Positions 51,201-63,980 of a stretch of DNA of 64,000 nt are shown in pieces. Within the stretch, counting starts at the first letter, position 1. The number at the start of each line of letters is the position of its first letter. This stretch comes from Aplidium turbinatum. Lineage: Eukaryota > Chordata > Ascidiacea > Aplousobranchia > Polyclinidae. The position numbers and the translations under genes were made by a program. The notes below the pieces were generated by a model. It was not told where the DNA came from. It did not search any database and worked only from the letters and a program-made list of their open reading frames with translations. Where the stretch lies: NCBI GenBank assembly GCA_918807975.1, contig OU964921.1, positions 19,618,498 to 19,682,497 of the forward strand, written 5' to 3'.

Positions 51201-54200
51201 TATGAAATGGTTTTGAAAAATTTTTTTAAAAAGACAATTTTTTTTCAATAATGTTCACTTTTAGTACGTAACAAAACTTTCTTAGACAATTTTTAATGAC
51301 GTTCGTTCCAAACTAAAAGAATTAGATAGTTTCGCAAAAAAAAATTATTTTTTACTGTATGAAATGTTTTTGAAAAATTTTTGAAAAATTTTTTTGAAAA
51401 GACAATTTTTTTTCAATAATGTTCACTTTTAGTACGTAAATAAACTTTCTTAGACAATTTTTAATGACGTTAGTTCCAAACTAAAAGAATTAGATAGTTT
51501 CGCAAAAAAAAATTATTTTTCACTGTATGAAATGTTTTAGAAAAATTTCTGAAAAATTTCTTTGAAAAGACAATTTTTTTTCAATAATGTTCACTTTTAG
51601 TACGTAAATAAACTTTCTTAGACAATTTTTAATGACGTTAGTTCCAAACTAAAAGAATTAGATAGTTTCGCAAAAAAAAATTATTTTTCACTGTATGAAA
51701 TGTCTTAGAAAAATTTCTGAAAAACTTATTTGAAAAGACAATTTTTTTTCAATAATGTTCACTTTTAGTACGTAAATAAACTTTCTTAGACAATTTTTAT
51801 TGACGTTAGTTCCAAACTAAAAGAATTAGATAGTTTCGCAAAAAAAAATTATTTTTCACTGTATGAAATGTCTTAGAAAAATTTCTGAAAAATTTCTTTG
51901 AAAAGACAATTTTTTTTCAATAATGTTCACTTTTAGTACGTAAAAAAACTTTCTTAGACAATTTTTAATGACGTTAGTTCCAAACTAAAGGAATTAGATA
52001 GTTTCGCAAAAAAAATTTATTTTTCACTGTATGAAATGTCTTAGAAAAACTTTTAGATTAACTTTTAGAAAAACTTTTAAAACTTAAGATAAAACTTTTA
52101 GAAAAACTTTTAGTATGAAATGTCTTAGAAAAACTTTTAGAAAATTTTTTTTTCGATAATGTTCACTTTTAGTACGTAAAAAAACTTTCTTAGACAATTT
52201 TTAATGACGTTAGTTCCAAACTAAAAGAATTAGATAGTTTTGCAAAAAAAAAAAGCTTTTCACTGTATGAAATGTTTTTGAAAAATTTTTTTGAAAAGAC
52301 AATTTTTTTTCAATAATGTTCACTTTTAGTACGTAAATAAACTTTCTTAGACAATTTTTAATGACGTTAGTTCCAAACTAAAAGACTTAGATAGTTTCGC
52401 AAAAAAAAATTATTTTTCACTGTATGAAATGTCTTGGAAAAAGTTTTTGAAAAGACAAGTTTTTTTTCAATAATGTTCACTTTTAGTACGTAAATAAACT
52501 TTCTTAGACAATTTTTAATGACATTAGTTCCAAACTAAAAGAATTAGATAGTTTCGCAAAAAAAATTTATTTTTCACTCTAAGAAATGTCTTAGAAAAAT
52601 TTTTTTGAAAAGACAATTTTTTTTCAATAATGTTCACTTTTAGTACGTAAAAAAACTTTCTTAGACAATTTTTAATGACGTTAGTTCCAAACTAAAAGAA
52701 TTAGATAGTTTTGCAAAAAAAAAAAGTTTTTCACTGTATGAAATGTTTTGGAAAAATTTTTTTGAAAAGACAATTTTTTTTCAATAATGTTCACTTTTAG
52801 TACGTTGCAAAACTTCCTTAGACAATTTTTAATGACGTTAGTTCCAAACTAAAAGAATTAGATAGTTTCGCAAAAAAAAATTACTTTTCACTGTATGAAA
52901 TGTCCTTGAAAAATTTTTGAAAAATTTTTTTGAAAAGACAATTTTTTTTCAATAATGTTCACTTTTAGTACGTAAATAAACTTTCTTAGACAATTTTTAA
53001 TGACGTTAGTTCCAAACTAAAAGAATTAGATAGTTTCGCAAAAAAAAATTAATTTTCACTGTATGAAATGTCTTAGAAAAATTTTTGAAAAATTTCTTTG
53101 ATAAGACAATTTTTTTTCAATAATGTTCACTTTTAGTACGTAAAAAAACTTTCTTAGACAATTTTTAATGACGTTAGTTCCAAACTAAAAGAATTAGATA
53201 GTTTTCCAAAAAAAAAAAGTTTTTCACTGTATGAAATGGTTTTGAAAAATTTTTTTAAAAAGACAATTTTTTTTCAATAATGTTCACTTTTAGTACGTAA
53301 CAAAACTTTCTTAGACAATTTTTAATGACGTTCGTTCCAAACTAAAAGAATTAGATAGTTTCGCAAAAAAAAATTATTTTTTACTGTATGAAATGTTTTT
53401 GAAAAATTTTTGAAAAATTTTTTTGAAAAGACAATTTTTTTTCAATAATGTTCACTTTTAGTACGTAAATAAACTTTCTTAGACAATTTTTAATGACGTT
53501 AGTTCCAAACTAAAAGAATTAGATAGTTTCGCAAAAAAAAATTATTTTTCACTGTATGAAATGTCTTAGAAAAATTTCTGAAAAATTTCTTTGAAAAGAC
53601 AATTTTTTTTCAATAATGTTCACTTTTAGTACGTAAATAAACTTTCTTAGACAATTTTTAATGATGTTAGTTCCAAACTAAAAGAATTAGATAGTTTTGC
53701 AAAAAAAAAAAGTTTTTCACTGTATGAAATGTTTTTGAAAAATTTTTTTGAAAAGACAATTTTTTTTCAATAATGTTCACTTTTAGTACGTAAATAAACT
53801 TTCTTAGACAATTTTTAATGACGTTAGTTCCAAACTAAAAGAATTAGATAGTTTCGCAAAAAAAAATTATTTTTTAATGCATGAAATGTCTTGGAAAAGT
53901 TTTTGAAAAACTTTTGAAAACACAAATTTTTTTCGATAATGTTCACTTTTAGTACGTAAAAAAACTTTCTTAGACAATTTTTAATGACGTTAGTTCCAAA
54001 CAAAAAGAATTAGATAGTTTCGCAAAAAAAATTATTTTTCACTGTATGAAATGTCTTGAAAAAATTTTTTTTAAAATTCAATTTTTTTTCAATAATGTTC
54101 ACTTTTAGTACGTAAATAAACTTTCTTAGACAATTTTTAATGACGTTAGTTCCAAACTAAAAGAATTAGATAGTTTCGCAAAAAAAAAATTATTTTTCAC

Positions 54201-56284
54201 TGTATGAAATATCTTGGAAATAGTTTTTTGAAAAGACAATTTTTTTTCAATAATGTTCACTTTTGGTACGTAAAAAAACTTTCTTAGACAATTTTTAATG
54301 ACGTTAGTTCCAAACTAAAAGAATTAGATAGTTTCGCAAAAAAAATTATTTTTCACTGTATGAAATGTCTTAGAAAAACTTTTGAAAAATTTTTTTGAAA
54401 ACACAATTTTTTTTCGATAATGTTCACTTTTAGTACGTAAAAAAACTTTCTTAGACAATTTTTAATGACGTTAGTTCCAAACTAAAAGAATTAGATAGTT
54501 TTGCAAAAAAAAAAAGTTTTTCACTGTATGAAATGTTTTGGAAAAATTTTTTTAAAAAGACAATTTTTTTTCAATAATGTTCACTTTTAGTACGTTACAA
54601 AACTTCCTTAGACAATTTTTAATGACGTTAGTTCCAAACTAAAAGAATTAGATAGTTTCGCAAAAAAAAATTATTTTTCACTGTATGAAATGTCCTTAAA
54701 AAATTTTTGAAAAATTTCTTTGAAAAGACAATTTTTTTTCAATAATGTTCACTTTTAGTACGTAAATAAACTTTCTTAGACAATTTTTAATGACGTTAGT
54801 TCCAAACTAAAAGAATTAGATAGTTTCGCAAAAAAAAATTAATTTTCACGGTATGAAATGTCTTAGAAAAATTTATGAAAAATTTCTTTGATAAGACAAT
54901 TTTTTTTCAATAATGTTCACTTTTAGTACGTAAAAAAACTTTCTTAGACAATTTTTAATGACGTTAGTTCCAAACTAAAAGAATTAGATAGTTTTCCAAA
55001 AAAAAAAAGTTTTTCACTGTATGAAATGTTTTTGAAAAATTTTTTTGAAAAGACAATTTTTTTTCAATAATGTTCACTTTTAGTACGTAAATAAACTTTC
55101 TTAGACAATTTTTAATGACGTTAGTTCCAAACTAAAAGAATTAGATAGTTTCGCAAAAAAAAATTATTTTTCACTGTATGAAATGTCTTAGAAAAATTTC
55201 TGAAAAATTTCTTTGAAAAGACAATTTTTTTTCAATAATGTTCACTTTTAGTACGTAAATAAACTTTCTTAGACAATTTTTAATGACGTTAGTTCCAAAC
55301 TAAAAGAATTAGATAGATTCGCAAAAAAAAATTATTTTTCACTGTATGAAATGTCTTAGAAAAATTTCTGAAAAATTTCTTTGAAAAGACAATTTTTTTT
55401 CAATAATGTTCACTTTTAGTACGTAAATAAACTTTCTTAGACAATTTTTAATGATGTTAGTTCCAAACTAAAAGAATTAGATAGTTTCGCAAAAAAAAAT
55501 TATTTTTCACTGTATGAAATGTCTTAGAAAAATTTCTGAAAAATTTCTTTGAAAAGACAATTTTTTTTCAATATTGTTCACTTTTAGTACGTAAAAGAAC
55601 TTTCTTAGACAATTTTTAATGACGTTAACTCCAAACTAAAGGAATTAGATAGTTTCGCAAAAAAAATTTATTTTTCACTGTATGAAATGTCTTAGAAAAA
55701 CTTTTGAAAAATTTTTTTGAAAACACAATTTTTTTTCGATAATGTTCACTTTTAGTACGTAAAAAAACTTTCTTAGACAATTTTTAATGACGTTAGTTCC
55801 AAACTAAAAGAATTAGATAGTTTTGCAAAAAAAAAAAGTTTTTCACTGTATGAAATGTTTTTAAAAAATTTTTTTGAAAAGACAATTTTTTTTCAATAAT
55901 GTTCACTTTTAGTACGTTACAAAACTTCCTTAGACAATTTTTAATGACGTTAGTTCCAAACTAAAAGAATTAGATAGTTTCGCAAAAAAAAATTTATTTT
56001 CACTGTATGAAATGTCCTTGAAAAATTTTTATAAAATTTTTTTGAAAAGACAATTTTTTTTCAATAATGTTCACTTTTAGTACGTAAATAAACTTTCTTA
56101 GACAATTTTTAATGACGTTAGTTCCAAACTAAAAGAATTAGATAGTTTCGCAAAAAAAAATTATTTTTCACTGTATGAAATGTCTTAGAAAAATTTCTGA
56201 AAAATTTCTTTGATAAGACAATTTTTTTTCAATAATGTTCACTTTTAGTACGTAAAAAAACTTTCTTAGACATATTTTAATGAC
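48233..56284 (+). repeat. Mosaic satellite segment
   Basis: Only satellite monomers are present. GATAAG monomers lie at 48,593, 49,400, 53,060, 54,850 and 56,172. The stretch from about 47,750 to about 49,600 is repeated at about 55,340 to 57,190 with an offset of 7,589-7,590 bp; both share the rare ACATATTTTAATGACG variant (48,681 and 56,270). It also contains block-Q-like monomers (50,050-51,130), an expanded monomer (52,028) and one ACTCTAAGAAATG unit near 52,577. Local oddities are GTTATCTAAACTTCC near 48,325, TTTATTGACG near 51,796, TTAAAATTCAATT near 54,071 and GTTAACTCC near 55,624. Confidence 0.8.
52028..52263 (+). repeat. Expanded monomer 6 (236 bp)
   Basis: Expanded form in the 48-56 kb mosaic, outside the three long HOR copies. 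It is followed by an AAAGCTTTTCAC, TTTTTG monomer, so its right-hand neighbour resembles that of the 10.7-kb copy more than those in the long HOR. Confidence 0.88.
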
Positions 56285-58730
56285 GTTAGTTCCAAACTAA
56301 AAGAATTAGATAGTTTTCCAAAAAAAAAAAGTTTTTCACTGTATGAAATGGTTTTGAAAAATTTTTTTAAAAAGATAATTTTTTTTCAATAATGTTCACT
56401 TTTAGTACGTAACAAAACTTTCTTAGACAATTTTTAATGACGTTCGTTCCAAACTAAAAGAATTAGATAGTTTCGCAAAAAAAAATTATTTTTTACTGTA
56501 TGAAATGTTTTTGAAAAATTTTTGAAAAATTTTTTTGAAAAGACAATTTTTTTTCAATAATGTTCACTTTTAGTACGTAAATAAACTTTCTTAGACAATT
56601 TTTAATGACGTTAGTTCCAAACTAAAAGAATTAGATAGTTTTGCAAAAAAAAAAAGTTTTTCACTGTATGAAATGTTTTTAAAAAATTTTTTTGAAAAGA
56701 CAATTTTTTTTCAATAATGTTCACTTTTAGTACGTTACAAAACTTCCTTAGACAATTTTTAATGACGTTAGTTCCAAACTAAAAGAATTAGATAGTTTCG
56801 CAAAAAAAAATTATTTTTCACTGTATGAAATGTCCTTGAAAAATTTTTGAAATATTTTTTTGAAAAGACAATTTTTTTTCAATAATGTTCACTTTTAGTA
56901 CGTAAATAAACTTTCTTAGACAATTTTTAATGACGTTAGTTCCAAACTAAAAGAATTAGATAGTTTCGCAAAAAAAAATTAATTTCACTGTATGAAATGT
57001 CTTAGAAAAATTTCTGAAAAATTTCTTTGATAAGACAATTTTTTTTCAATAATGTTCACTTTTAGTACGTAAAAAAACTTTCTTAGACAATTTTTAATGA
57101 CGTTAGTTCCAAACTAAAAGAATTAGATAGTTTTCCAAAAAAAAAAAGTTTTTCACTGTATGAAATGGTTTTGAAAAATTTTTTTAAAAGATAATTTTTT
57201 TTCAATAATGTTCACTTTTAGTACGTAACAAAACTTTCTTAGACAATTTTTAATGACGTTCGTTCCAAACTAAAAGAATTAGATAGTTTCGCAAAAAAAA
57301 ATTATTTTTTACTGTATGAAATGTTTTTGAAAAATTTTTGAAAAATTTTTTTGAAAACACAATTTTTTTTCAATAATGTTCACTTTTAGTACGTAAATAA
57401 ACTTTCTTAGACAATTTTTAATGACGTTAGTTCCAAACTAAAAGAATTAGATAGTTTCGCAAAAAAAAATTATTTTTCACTGTATGAAATGTCTTAGAAA
57501 AACTTCTGAAAAATTTCTTTGAAAAGACAATTTTTTTTCAATAATGTTCACTTTTAGTACGTAAATAAATTTTCTTAGACAATTTTTAATGACGTTAGTT
57601 CCAAACTAAAAGAATTAGATAGTTTCGCAAAAAAAAAATTATTTTTCACGGTATGAAATGTCTTGGAAAAAGTTTTTTGAAAAGACAAGTTTTTTTCAAT
57701 GATGTTCACTTTTAGTACGTAAAAAAACTTTCTTAGGCAATTTTTAATGACGTTAGTTCCAAACTAAAAGAATTGGATAGTTTCACAAAAAAAATTATTT
57801 TTCACTGTATGAAATGTCTTAGAAAAGCTTTTGAAAAATTTTTTTGAAAACACAATTTTTTTTCAATAATGTTCACTTTTAGTACGTAAATAAACTTTCT
57901 TTGGCAATTTTTAATGACGTTAGTTCCAAACTAAACGAATTAGATAGTTTTGCAAAAAAAAAAAGTTTTTCACTGTATGAAATGTTTTTAAAAAATTTTT
58001 TTGAAAAGACAATTTTTTTTCAATAATGTTCACTTTTAGTACGTTACAAAACTTCCTTAGACAATTTTTAATGACGTTAGTTCCAAACTAAAAGAATTTG
58101 ATAGTTTCGCAAAAAAAAATTATTTTTCACTGTATGAAATGTCTTGGAAAAATTTCTGAAAAATTTCTTTGAAAAGACAATTTTTTTCAATAATGTTCAC
58201 TTTTAGTACGTAAATAAACTTTCTTAGACAATTTTTAATGACGTTAGTTCCAAACTAAAAGAATTAGATAGTTTCGCAAAAAAAAATTATTTTTCACTGT
58301 ATGAAATGTCTTAGAAAAATTTCTGAAAAATTTCTTTGAAAAGACAATTTTTTTTCAATAATGTTCACTTTTAGTACGTAAATAAACTTTCTTAGACAAT
58401 TTTTAATGATGTTAGTTCCAAACTAAAAGAATTAGATAGTTTCGCAAAAAAAAATTATTTTTCACTGTATGAAATGTCTTAGAAAAATTTTTTTGAAAAG
58501 ACAATTTTTTTTCAATAATGTTCACTTTTAGTACGTAAATAAACTTTCTTAGACAATTTTTAATGACGTTAGTTCCAAACTAAAAGAATTAGATAGTTTG
58601 CCAAAAAAAATTTATTTTTTACTGTATGAAATGTCTTAGAAAAATTTTTGAAAAATTTTTTTGAAAAGACAATTTTTTTTCAATAATGTTCACTTTCAGT
58701 TCGTAAATAAACTTTCTTAGACAATTTTTA
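56285..58730 (+). repeat. Terminal block, copy 1 (about 2.45 kb)
   Basis: Repeated at about 61,219-63,664 with an offset of 4,934 bp (GATAAG monomer 56,989 against 61,923; ACGGTATG monomer 57,647 onward against 62,581 onward). It contains a private pair of monomers with TTAGGCAATTTTT, GAATTGGATAG, TTTCAC, AAAAGCTTTTG (AAGCTT at 57,825-57,830) and CTTTGGCAATTTT with CTAAACGAATT. The AAGCTT-bearing type is also present near 58,974. Confidence 0.85.
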
Positions 58731-61218
58731 ATAACGTTAGTTCCAAACTAAAAGAATTAGATAGTTTCGCAGAAAAAAATTATTTTTTAATGCATGAAAT
58801 GTCTTGGAAAAGTTTTTGAAAAACTTTTGAAAAAGACAATTTTTTTCAATAATGTTCACTTTAGTACGTAAAAAAACTTTCTTAGACAATTTTTAATGAC
58901 GTTAGTTCCAAACTAAAAGAATTGGATAGTTCCACAAAAAAAATTATTTTTCACTGTATGAAATGTCTTAGAAAAGCTTTTGAAAAATTTTTTTGAAAAC
59001 ACAATTTTTTTTCAATAATGTTCACTTTTAGTACGTAAATAAACTTTCTTTGGCAATTTTTAATGACGTTAGTTCCAAACTAAAAGAATTAGATAGTTTT
59101 CCAAAAAAAAAAAGTTTTTCACTGTATGAAATGGTTTTGAAAAATTTTTTTAAAAAGACAATTTTTTTTCAATAATGTTCACTTTTAGTACGTAACAAAA
59201 CTTTCTTAGACAATTTTTAATGACGTTCGTTCCAAACTAAAAGAATTAGATAGTTTCGCAAAAAAAAATTATTTTTTACTGTATGAAATGTTTTTGAAAA
59301 ATTTTTGAAAAATTTTTTTGAAAAGACAATTTTTTTTCAATAATGTTCACTTTTAGTACGTAAATAAACTTTCTTAGACAATTTTTAATGACGTTAGTTC
59401 CAAACTAAAAGAATTAGATAGTTTCGCAAAAAAAAATTATTTTTCACTGTATGAAATGTCTTAGAAAAACTTCTGAAAAATTTTTTTGAAAAGACAATTT
59501 TTTTTCAATAATGTTCACTTTTAGTACGTAAATAAACTTTCTTAGACAATTTTTAATGACGTTGGTTCCAAACTAAAAGAATTAGATAGTTTCGCAAAAA
59601 AAAATTATTTTTCACTGTATGAAATGTCTTAGAAAAATTTCTGAAAAATTTCTTTGAAAAGACAATTTTTTTTCAATAATGTTCACTTTTAGTACGTAAA
59701 TAAACTTTCTTAGACAATTTTTAATGACGTTAGTTCCAAACTAAAAGAATTAGATAGATTCGCAAAAAAAAATTATTTTTCACTGTATGAAATGTCTTAG
59801 AAAAATTTCTGAAAAATTTCTTTGAAAAGACAATTTTTTTTCAATAATGTTCACTTTTAGTACGTAAATAAACTTTCTTAGACAATTTTTAATGATGTTA
59901 GTTCCAAACTAAAAGAATTAGATAGTTTCGCAAAAAAAAATTATTTTTCACTGTATGAAATGTCTTAGAAAAATTTCTGAAAAATTTCTTTGAAAAGACA
60001 ATTTTTTTTCAATATTGTTCACTTTTAGTACGTAAAAGAACTTTCTTAGACAATTTTTAATGACGTTAGTTCCAAACTAAAGGAATTAGATAGTTTCGCA
60101 AAAAAAATTTATTTTTCACTGTATGAAATGTCTTAGAAAAACTTTTGAAAAATTTTTTTGAAAACACAATTTTTTTTCGATAATGTTCACTTTTAGTACG
60201 TAAAAAAACTTTCTTAGACAATTTTTAATGACGTTAGTTCCAAACTAAAAGAATTAGATAGTTTTGCAAAAAAAAAAAGTTTTTCACTGTATGAAATGTT
60301 TTTAAAAAATTTTTTTGAAAAGACAATTTTTTTTCAATAATGTTCACTTTTAGTACGTTACAAAACTTCGTTAGACAATTTTTAATGACGTTAGTTCCAA
60401 ACTAAAAGAATTAGATAGTTTCGCAAAAAAAAATTATTTTTCACTGTATGAAATGTCCTTGAAAAATTTTTGAAAAATTTTTTTGAAAAGACAATTTTTT
60501 TTCAATAATGTTCACTTTTAGTACGTAAATAAACTTTCTTAGACAATTTTTAATGACGTTAGTTCCAAACTAAAAGAATTAGATAGTTTCGCAAAAAAAA
60601 ATTAATTTTCACTGTATGAAATGTCTTAGAAAAATTTCTGAAAAATTTCTTTGATAAGACAATTTTTTTTCAATAATGTTCACTTTTAGTACGTAAAAAA
60701 ACTTTCTTAGACAATTTTTAATGACGTTAGTTCCAAACTAAAAGAATTAGATAGTTTTCCAAAAAAAAAAAGTTTTTCACTGTATGAAATGGTTTTGAAA
60801 AAATTTTTTAAAAAGACAATTTTTTTTCAATAATGTTCACTTTTAGTACGTAACAAAACTTTCTTAGACAATTTTTAATGACGTTCGTTCCAAACTAAAA
60901 GAATTAGATAGTTTCGCAAAAAAAAATTATTTTTTACTGTATGAAATGTTTTTGAAAAATTTTTGAAAAATTTTTTTGAAAAGACAATTTTTTTTCAATA
61001 ATGTTCACTTTTAGTACGTAAATAAACTTTCTTAGACAATTTTTAATGACGTTAGTTCCAAACTAAAAGAATTAGATAGTTTCGCAAAAAAAAATTATTT
61101 TTCACTGTATGAAATGTCTTAGAAAAACTTCTGAAAAATTTCTTTGAAAAGACAATTTTTTTTCAATAATGTTCACTTTTAGTTCGTAAATAAACTTTCT
61201 TAGACAATTTTTAATAAC
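58731..61218 (+). repeat. Satellite segment between the two terminal blocks
   Basis: All satellite. It starts with the AATGCATG monomer, then a GAATTGGATAG, TTCCAC, AAAAGCTTTT unit (AAGCTT at 58,974-58,979) and CTTTGGCAATTTT. The ATGGTTTTG, double-ATTTTTG and CTTCTG types follow, then a run of TTTCTG units, AATATTGTTC, CGATAATG, GTTACAAAAC (here with CTTCGTTAGAC near 60,367), CCTTG and a GATAAG monomer at 60,613. The order parallels about 47.1-48.9 kb. No gene is present. Confidence 0.8.
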
Positions 61219-63664
61219 GTTAGTTCCAAACTAAAAGAATTAGATAGTTTTCCAAAAAAAAAAAGTTTTTCACTGTATGAAATGGTTTTGAAAAATTTTT
61301 TTAAAAAGATAATTTTTTTTCAATAATGTTCACTTTTAGTACGTAACAAAACTTTCTTAGACAATTTTTAATGACGTTCGTTCCAAACTAAAAGAATTAG
61401 ATAGTTTCGCAAAAAAAAATTATTTTTTACTGTATGAAATGTTTTTGAAAAATTTTTGAAAAATTTTTTTGAAAAGACAATTTTTTTTCAATAATGTTCA
61501 CTTTTAGTACGTAAATAAACTTTCTTAGACAATTTTTAATGACGTTAGTTCCAAACTAAAAGAATTAGATAGTTTTGCAAAAAAAAAAAGTTTTTCACTG
61601 TATGAAATGTTTTTAAAAAATTTTTTTGAAAAGACAATTTTTTTTCAATAATGTTCACTTTTAGTACGTTACAAAACTTCCTTAGACAATTTTTAATGAC
61701 GTTAGTTCCAAACTAAAAGAATTAGATAGTTTCGCAAAAAAAAATTATTTTTCACTGTATGAAATGTCCTTGAAAAATTTTTGAAAAATTTTTTTAAAAA
61801 GACAATTTTTTTTCAATAATGTTCACTTTTAGTACGTAAATAAACTTTCTTAGACAATTTTTAATGACGTTAGTTCCAAACTAAAAGAATTAGATAGTTT
61901 CGCAAAAAAAAATTAATTTCACTGTATGAAATGTCTTAGAAAAATTTCTGAAAAATTTCTTTGATAAGACAATTTTTTTTCAATAATGTTCACTTTTAGT
62001 CCGTAAAAAAACTTTCTTAGACAATTTTTAATGACGTTAGTTCCAAACTAAAAGAATTAGATAGTTTTCCAAAAAAAAAAAGTTTTTCACTGTATGAAAT
62101 GGTTTTGAAAAATTTTTTTAAAAGATAATTTTTTTTCAATAATGTTCACTTTTAGTACGTAACAAAACTTTCTTAGACAATTTTTAATGACGTTCGTTCC
62201 AAACTAAAAGAATTAGATAGTTTCGCAAAAAAAAATTATTTTTTACTGTATGAAATGTTTTTGAAAAATTTTTGAAAAATTTTTTTGAAAAGACAATTTT
62301 TTTTCAATAATGTTCACTTTTAGTACGTAAATAAACTTTCTTAGACAATTTTTAATGACATTAGTTCCAAACTAAAAGAATTAGATAGTTTCGCAAAAAA
62401 AAATTATTTTTCACTGTATGAAATGTCTTAGAAAAACTTCTGAAAAATTTCTTTGAAAAGACAATTTTTTTTCAATAATGTTCACTTTTAGTACGTAAAT
62501 AAACTTTCTTAGACAATTTTTAATGACGTTGGTTCCAAACTAAAAGAATTAGATAGTTTCGCAAAAAAAAAATTATTTTTCACGGTATGAAATGTCTTGG
62601 AAAAAGTTTTTTGAAAAGACAAGTTTTTTTCAATGATGTTCACTTTTAGTACGTAAAAAAACTTTCTTAGGCAATTTTTAATGACGTTAGTTCCAAACTA
62701 AAAGAATTGGATAGTTTCACAAAAAAAATTATTTTTCACTGTATGAAATGTCTTAGAAAAGCTTTTGAAAAATTTTTTTGAAAACACAATTTTTTTTCAA
62801 TAATGTTCACTTTTAGTACGTAAATAAACTTTCTTTGGCAATTTTTAATGACGTTAGTTCCAAACTAAACGAATTAGATAGTTTTGCAAAAAAAAAAAGT
62901 TTTTCACTGTATGAAATGTTTTTAAAAAATTTTTTTGAAAAGACAATTTTTTTTCAATAATGTTCACTTTTAGTACGTTACAAAACTTCCTTAGACAATT
63001 TTTAATGACGTTAGTTCCAAACTAAAAGAATTAGATAGTTTCGCAAAAAAAAATTATTTTTCACTGTATGAAATGTCTTGGAAAAATTTCTGAAAAATTT
63101 CTTTGAAAAGACAATTTTTTTCAATAATGTTCACTTTTAGTACGTAAATAAACTTTCTTAGACAATTTTTAATGACGTTAGTTCCAAACTAAAAGAATTA
63201 GATAGTTTCGCAAAAAAAAATTATTTTTCACTGTATGAAATGTCTTAGAAAAATTTCTGAAAAATTTCTTTGAAAAGACAATTTTTTTTCAATAATGTTC
63301 ACTTTTAGTACGTAAATAAACTTTCTTAGACAATTTTTAATGATGTTAGTTCCAAACTAAAAGAATTAGATAGTTTCGCAAAAAAAAATTATTTTTCACT
63401 GTATGAAATGTCTTAGAAAAATTTTTTTGAAAAGACAATTTTTTTTCAATAATGTTCACTTTTAGTACGTAAATAAACTTTCTTAGACAATTTTTAATGA
63501 CGTTAGTTCCAAACTAAAAGAATTAGATAGTTTGCCAAAAAAAATTTATTTTTTACTGTATGAAATGTCTTAGAAAAATTTTTGAAAAATTTTTTTGAAA
63601 AGACAATTTTTTTTCAATAATGTTCACTTTTAGTTCGTAAATAAACTTTCTTAGACAATTTTTA
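61219..63664 (+). repeat. Terminal block, copy 2, cut by the LINE junction
   Basis: Matches 56,285-58,730 at 4,934 bp to its last base. The monomer running into the junction is the AGTTCG type whose counterpart at about 58,690 continues TTTTTAATAACG. Here TTTTTA is followed by TAAAGAG of the LINE. The array thus ends in mid-monomer within the conserved core, not at a monomer or HOR boundary. Confidence 0.85.
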
Positions 63665-63672
63665 TAAAGAGT
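63655..63672 (+). other. Junction between satellite and LINE fragment
   Basis: Satellite sequence ACAATTTTTA (63,655-63,664) passes into the LINE-like TATAAAGAGTAGATGG. The bases TA at 63,663-63,664 fit both sides, so there is about 2 bp of overlap. No poly(A) or other LINE 3' end, no LINE 5' start and no target-site duplication is visible. The junction therefore looks like a break and rejoining or an exchange rather than a clean retrotransposon insertion, though the far side lies outside the window. Confidence 0.75.
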
Positions 63673-63980
63673 AGATGGGAAGAGTATGTAACAGAATTAT
63701 ATGATGATGATAGAACATGTATGCCTGAAATTACCAATAACGAAGGAGAAGAAATATTGATATCTGAAGTTGAGAAAGCCATTCAAGATCTGAAATGTAA
63801 TAAAGCTGCAGGAAAGGATAACATTTATCCAGAAATGCTAAAAGCACTCAATGGCATAAGTTTAAAACGCATACACAAATTATGTAATGAAATATATATG
63901 ACTGGATTTTTACCTAAAGAAATGAATGAAACTGTTTTTGTCAGACTACCAAAGAAGTCCAAAGCAAAGAACTGCAGTGA
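63663..63980 (+). repeat. 318-bp LINE-derived repeat unit, copy 1
   Basis: The 20 bases at 63,663-63,682 (TATAAAGAGTAGATGGGAAG) recur exactly at 63,981-64,000, an offset of 318 bp, or 106 codons, so the duplication keeps the reading frame. The unit starts within a base of the point where satellite ends, which suggests that the satellite joins the LINE sequence at a repeat-unit boundary. Only 20 bp of the second copy is in the window. Confidence 0.75.

Larger units (their letters stand above)
1..63664 (+). repeat. Satellite DNA array, 168-bp AT-rich monomer, about 385 head-to-tail copies
   Basis: The same unit recurs without interruption from the first base to the junction with a LINE fragment. 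The word TGTATGAAATG comes back every 157 or 168 bp, and the words TGTTCACTTTTAGTACGTAA and TTCCAAACTAAAAGAATTAG appear in nearly every unit. A typical monomer has 37 G+C in 168 bp (22%). All units read in the same direction and I saw no inverted segment. The array starts before this window, so its true size is unknown. In the consensus, stop codons cut all six frames: the longest open run is about 28 codons on the + strand and about 43 on the - strand, so it is not coding. The unit length is close to one nucleosome with linker, as in many centromeric and heterochromatic satellites. The family name and chromosomal location are not known from the sequence. Confidence 0.98.

Noticed and set aside
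1-63664. CRISPR-like regular repetition
   Set aside because: The whole 157-168 bp unit repeats with no unique spacers, and the repeated element is far longer than a CRISPR repeat. It is satellite DNA.
1-63664. Open reading frames within the satellite
   Set aside because: In the consensus all three + frames carry stops (for example at TGAAATG, TTAGAAA, TAATG, TTAGTACG, TTAGACA), leaving about 28 codons at most, and the - frames at most about 43. Runs recur only because the monomer does.
1-63664. Promoter or terminator signals (TATAAA-like words, T runs)
   Set aside because: AT-rich repeat words produce such strings in every monomer. With no gene attached they carry no information.
1-63664. 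The entire array as an assembly artefact
   Set aside because: Monomers carry many different variants in consistent HOR orders with private single-base changes, which is what a real satellite shows. Copy number of the most alike units (1,534 and 6,127 bp pairs) could still be wrong.
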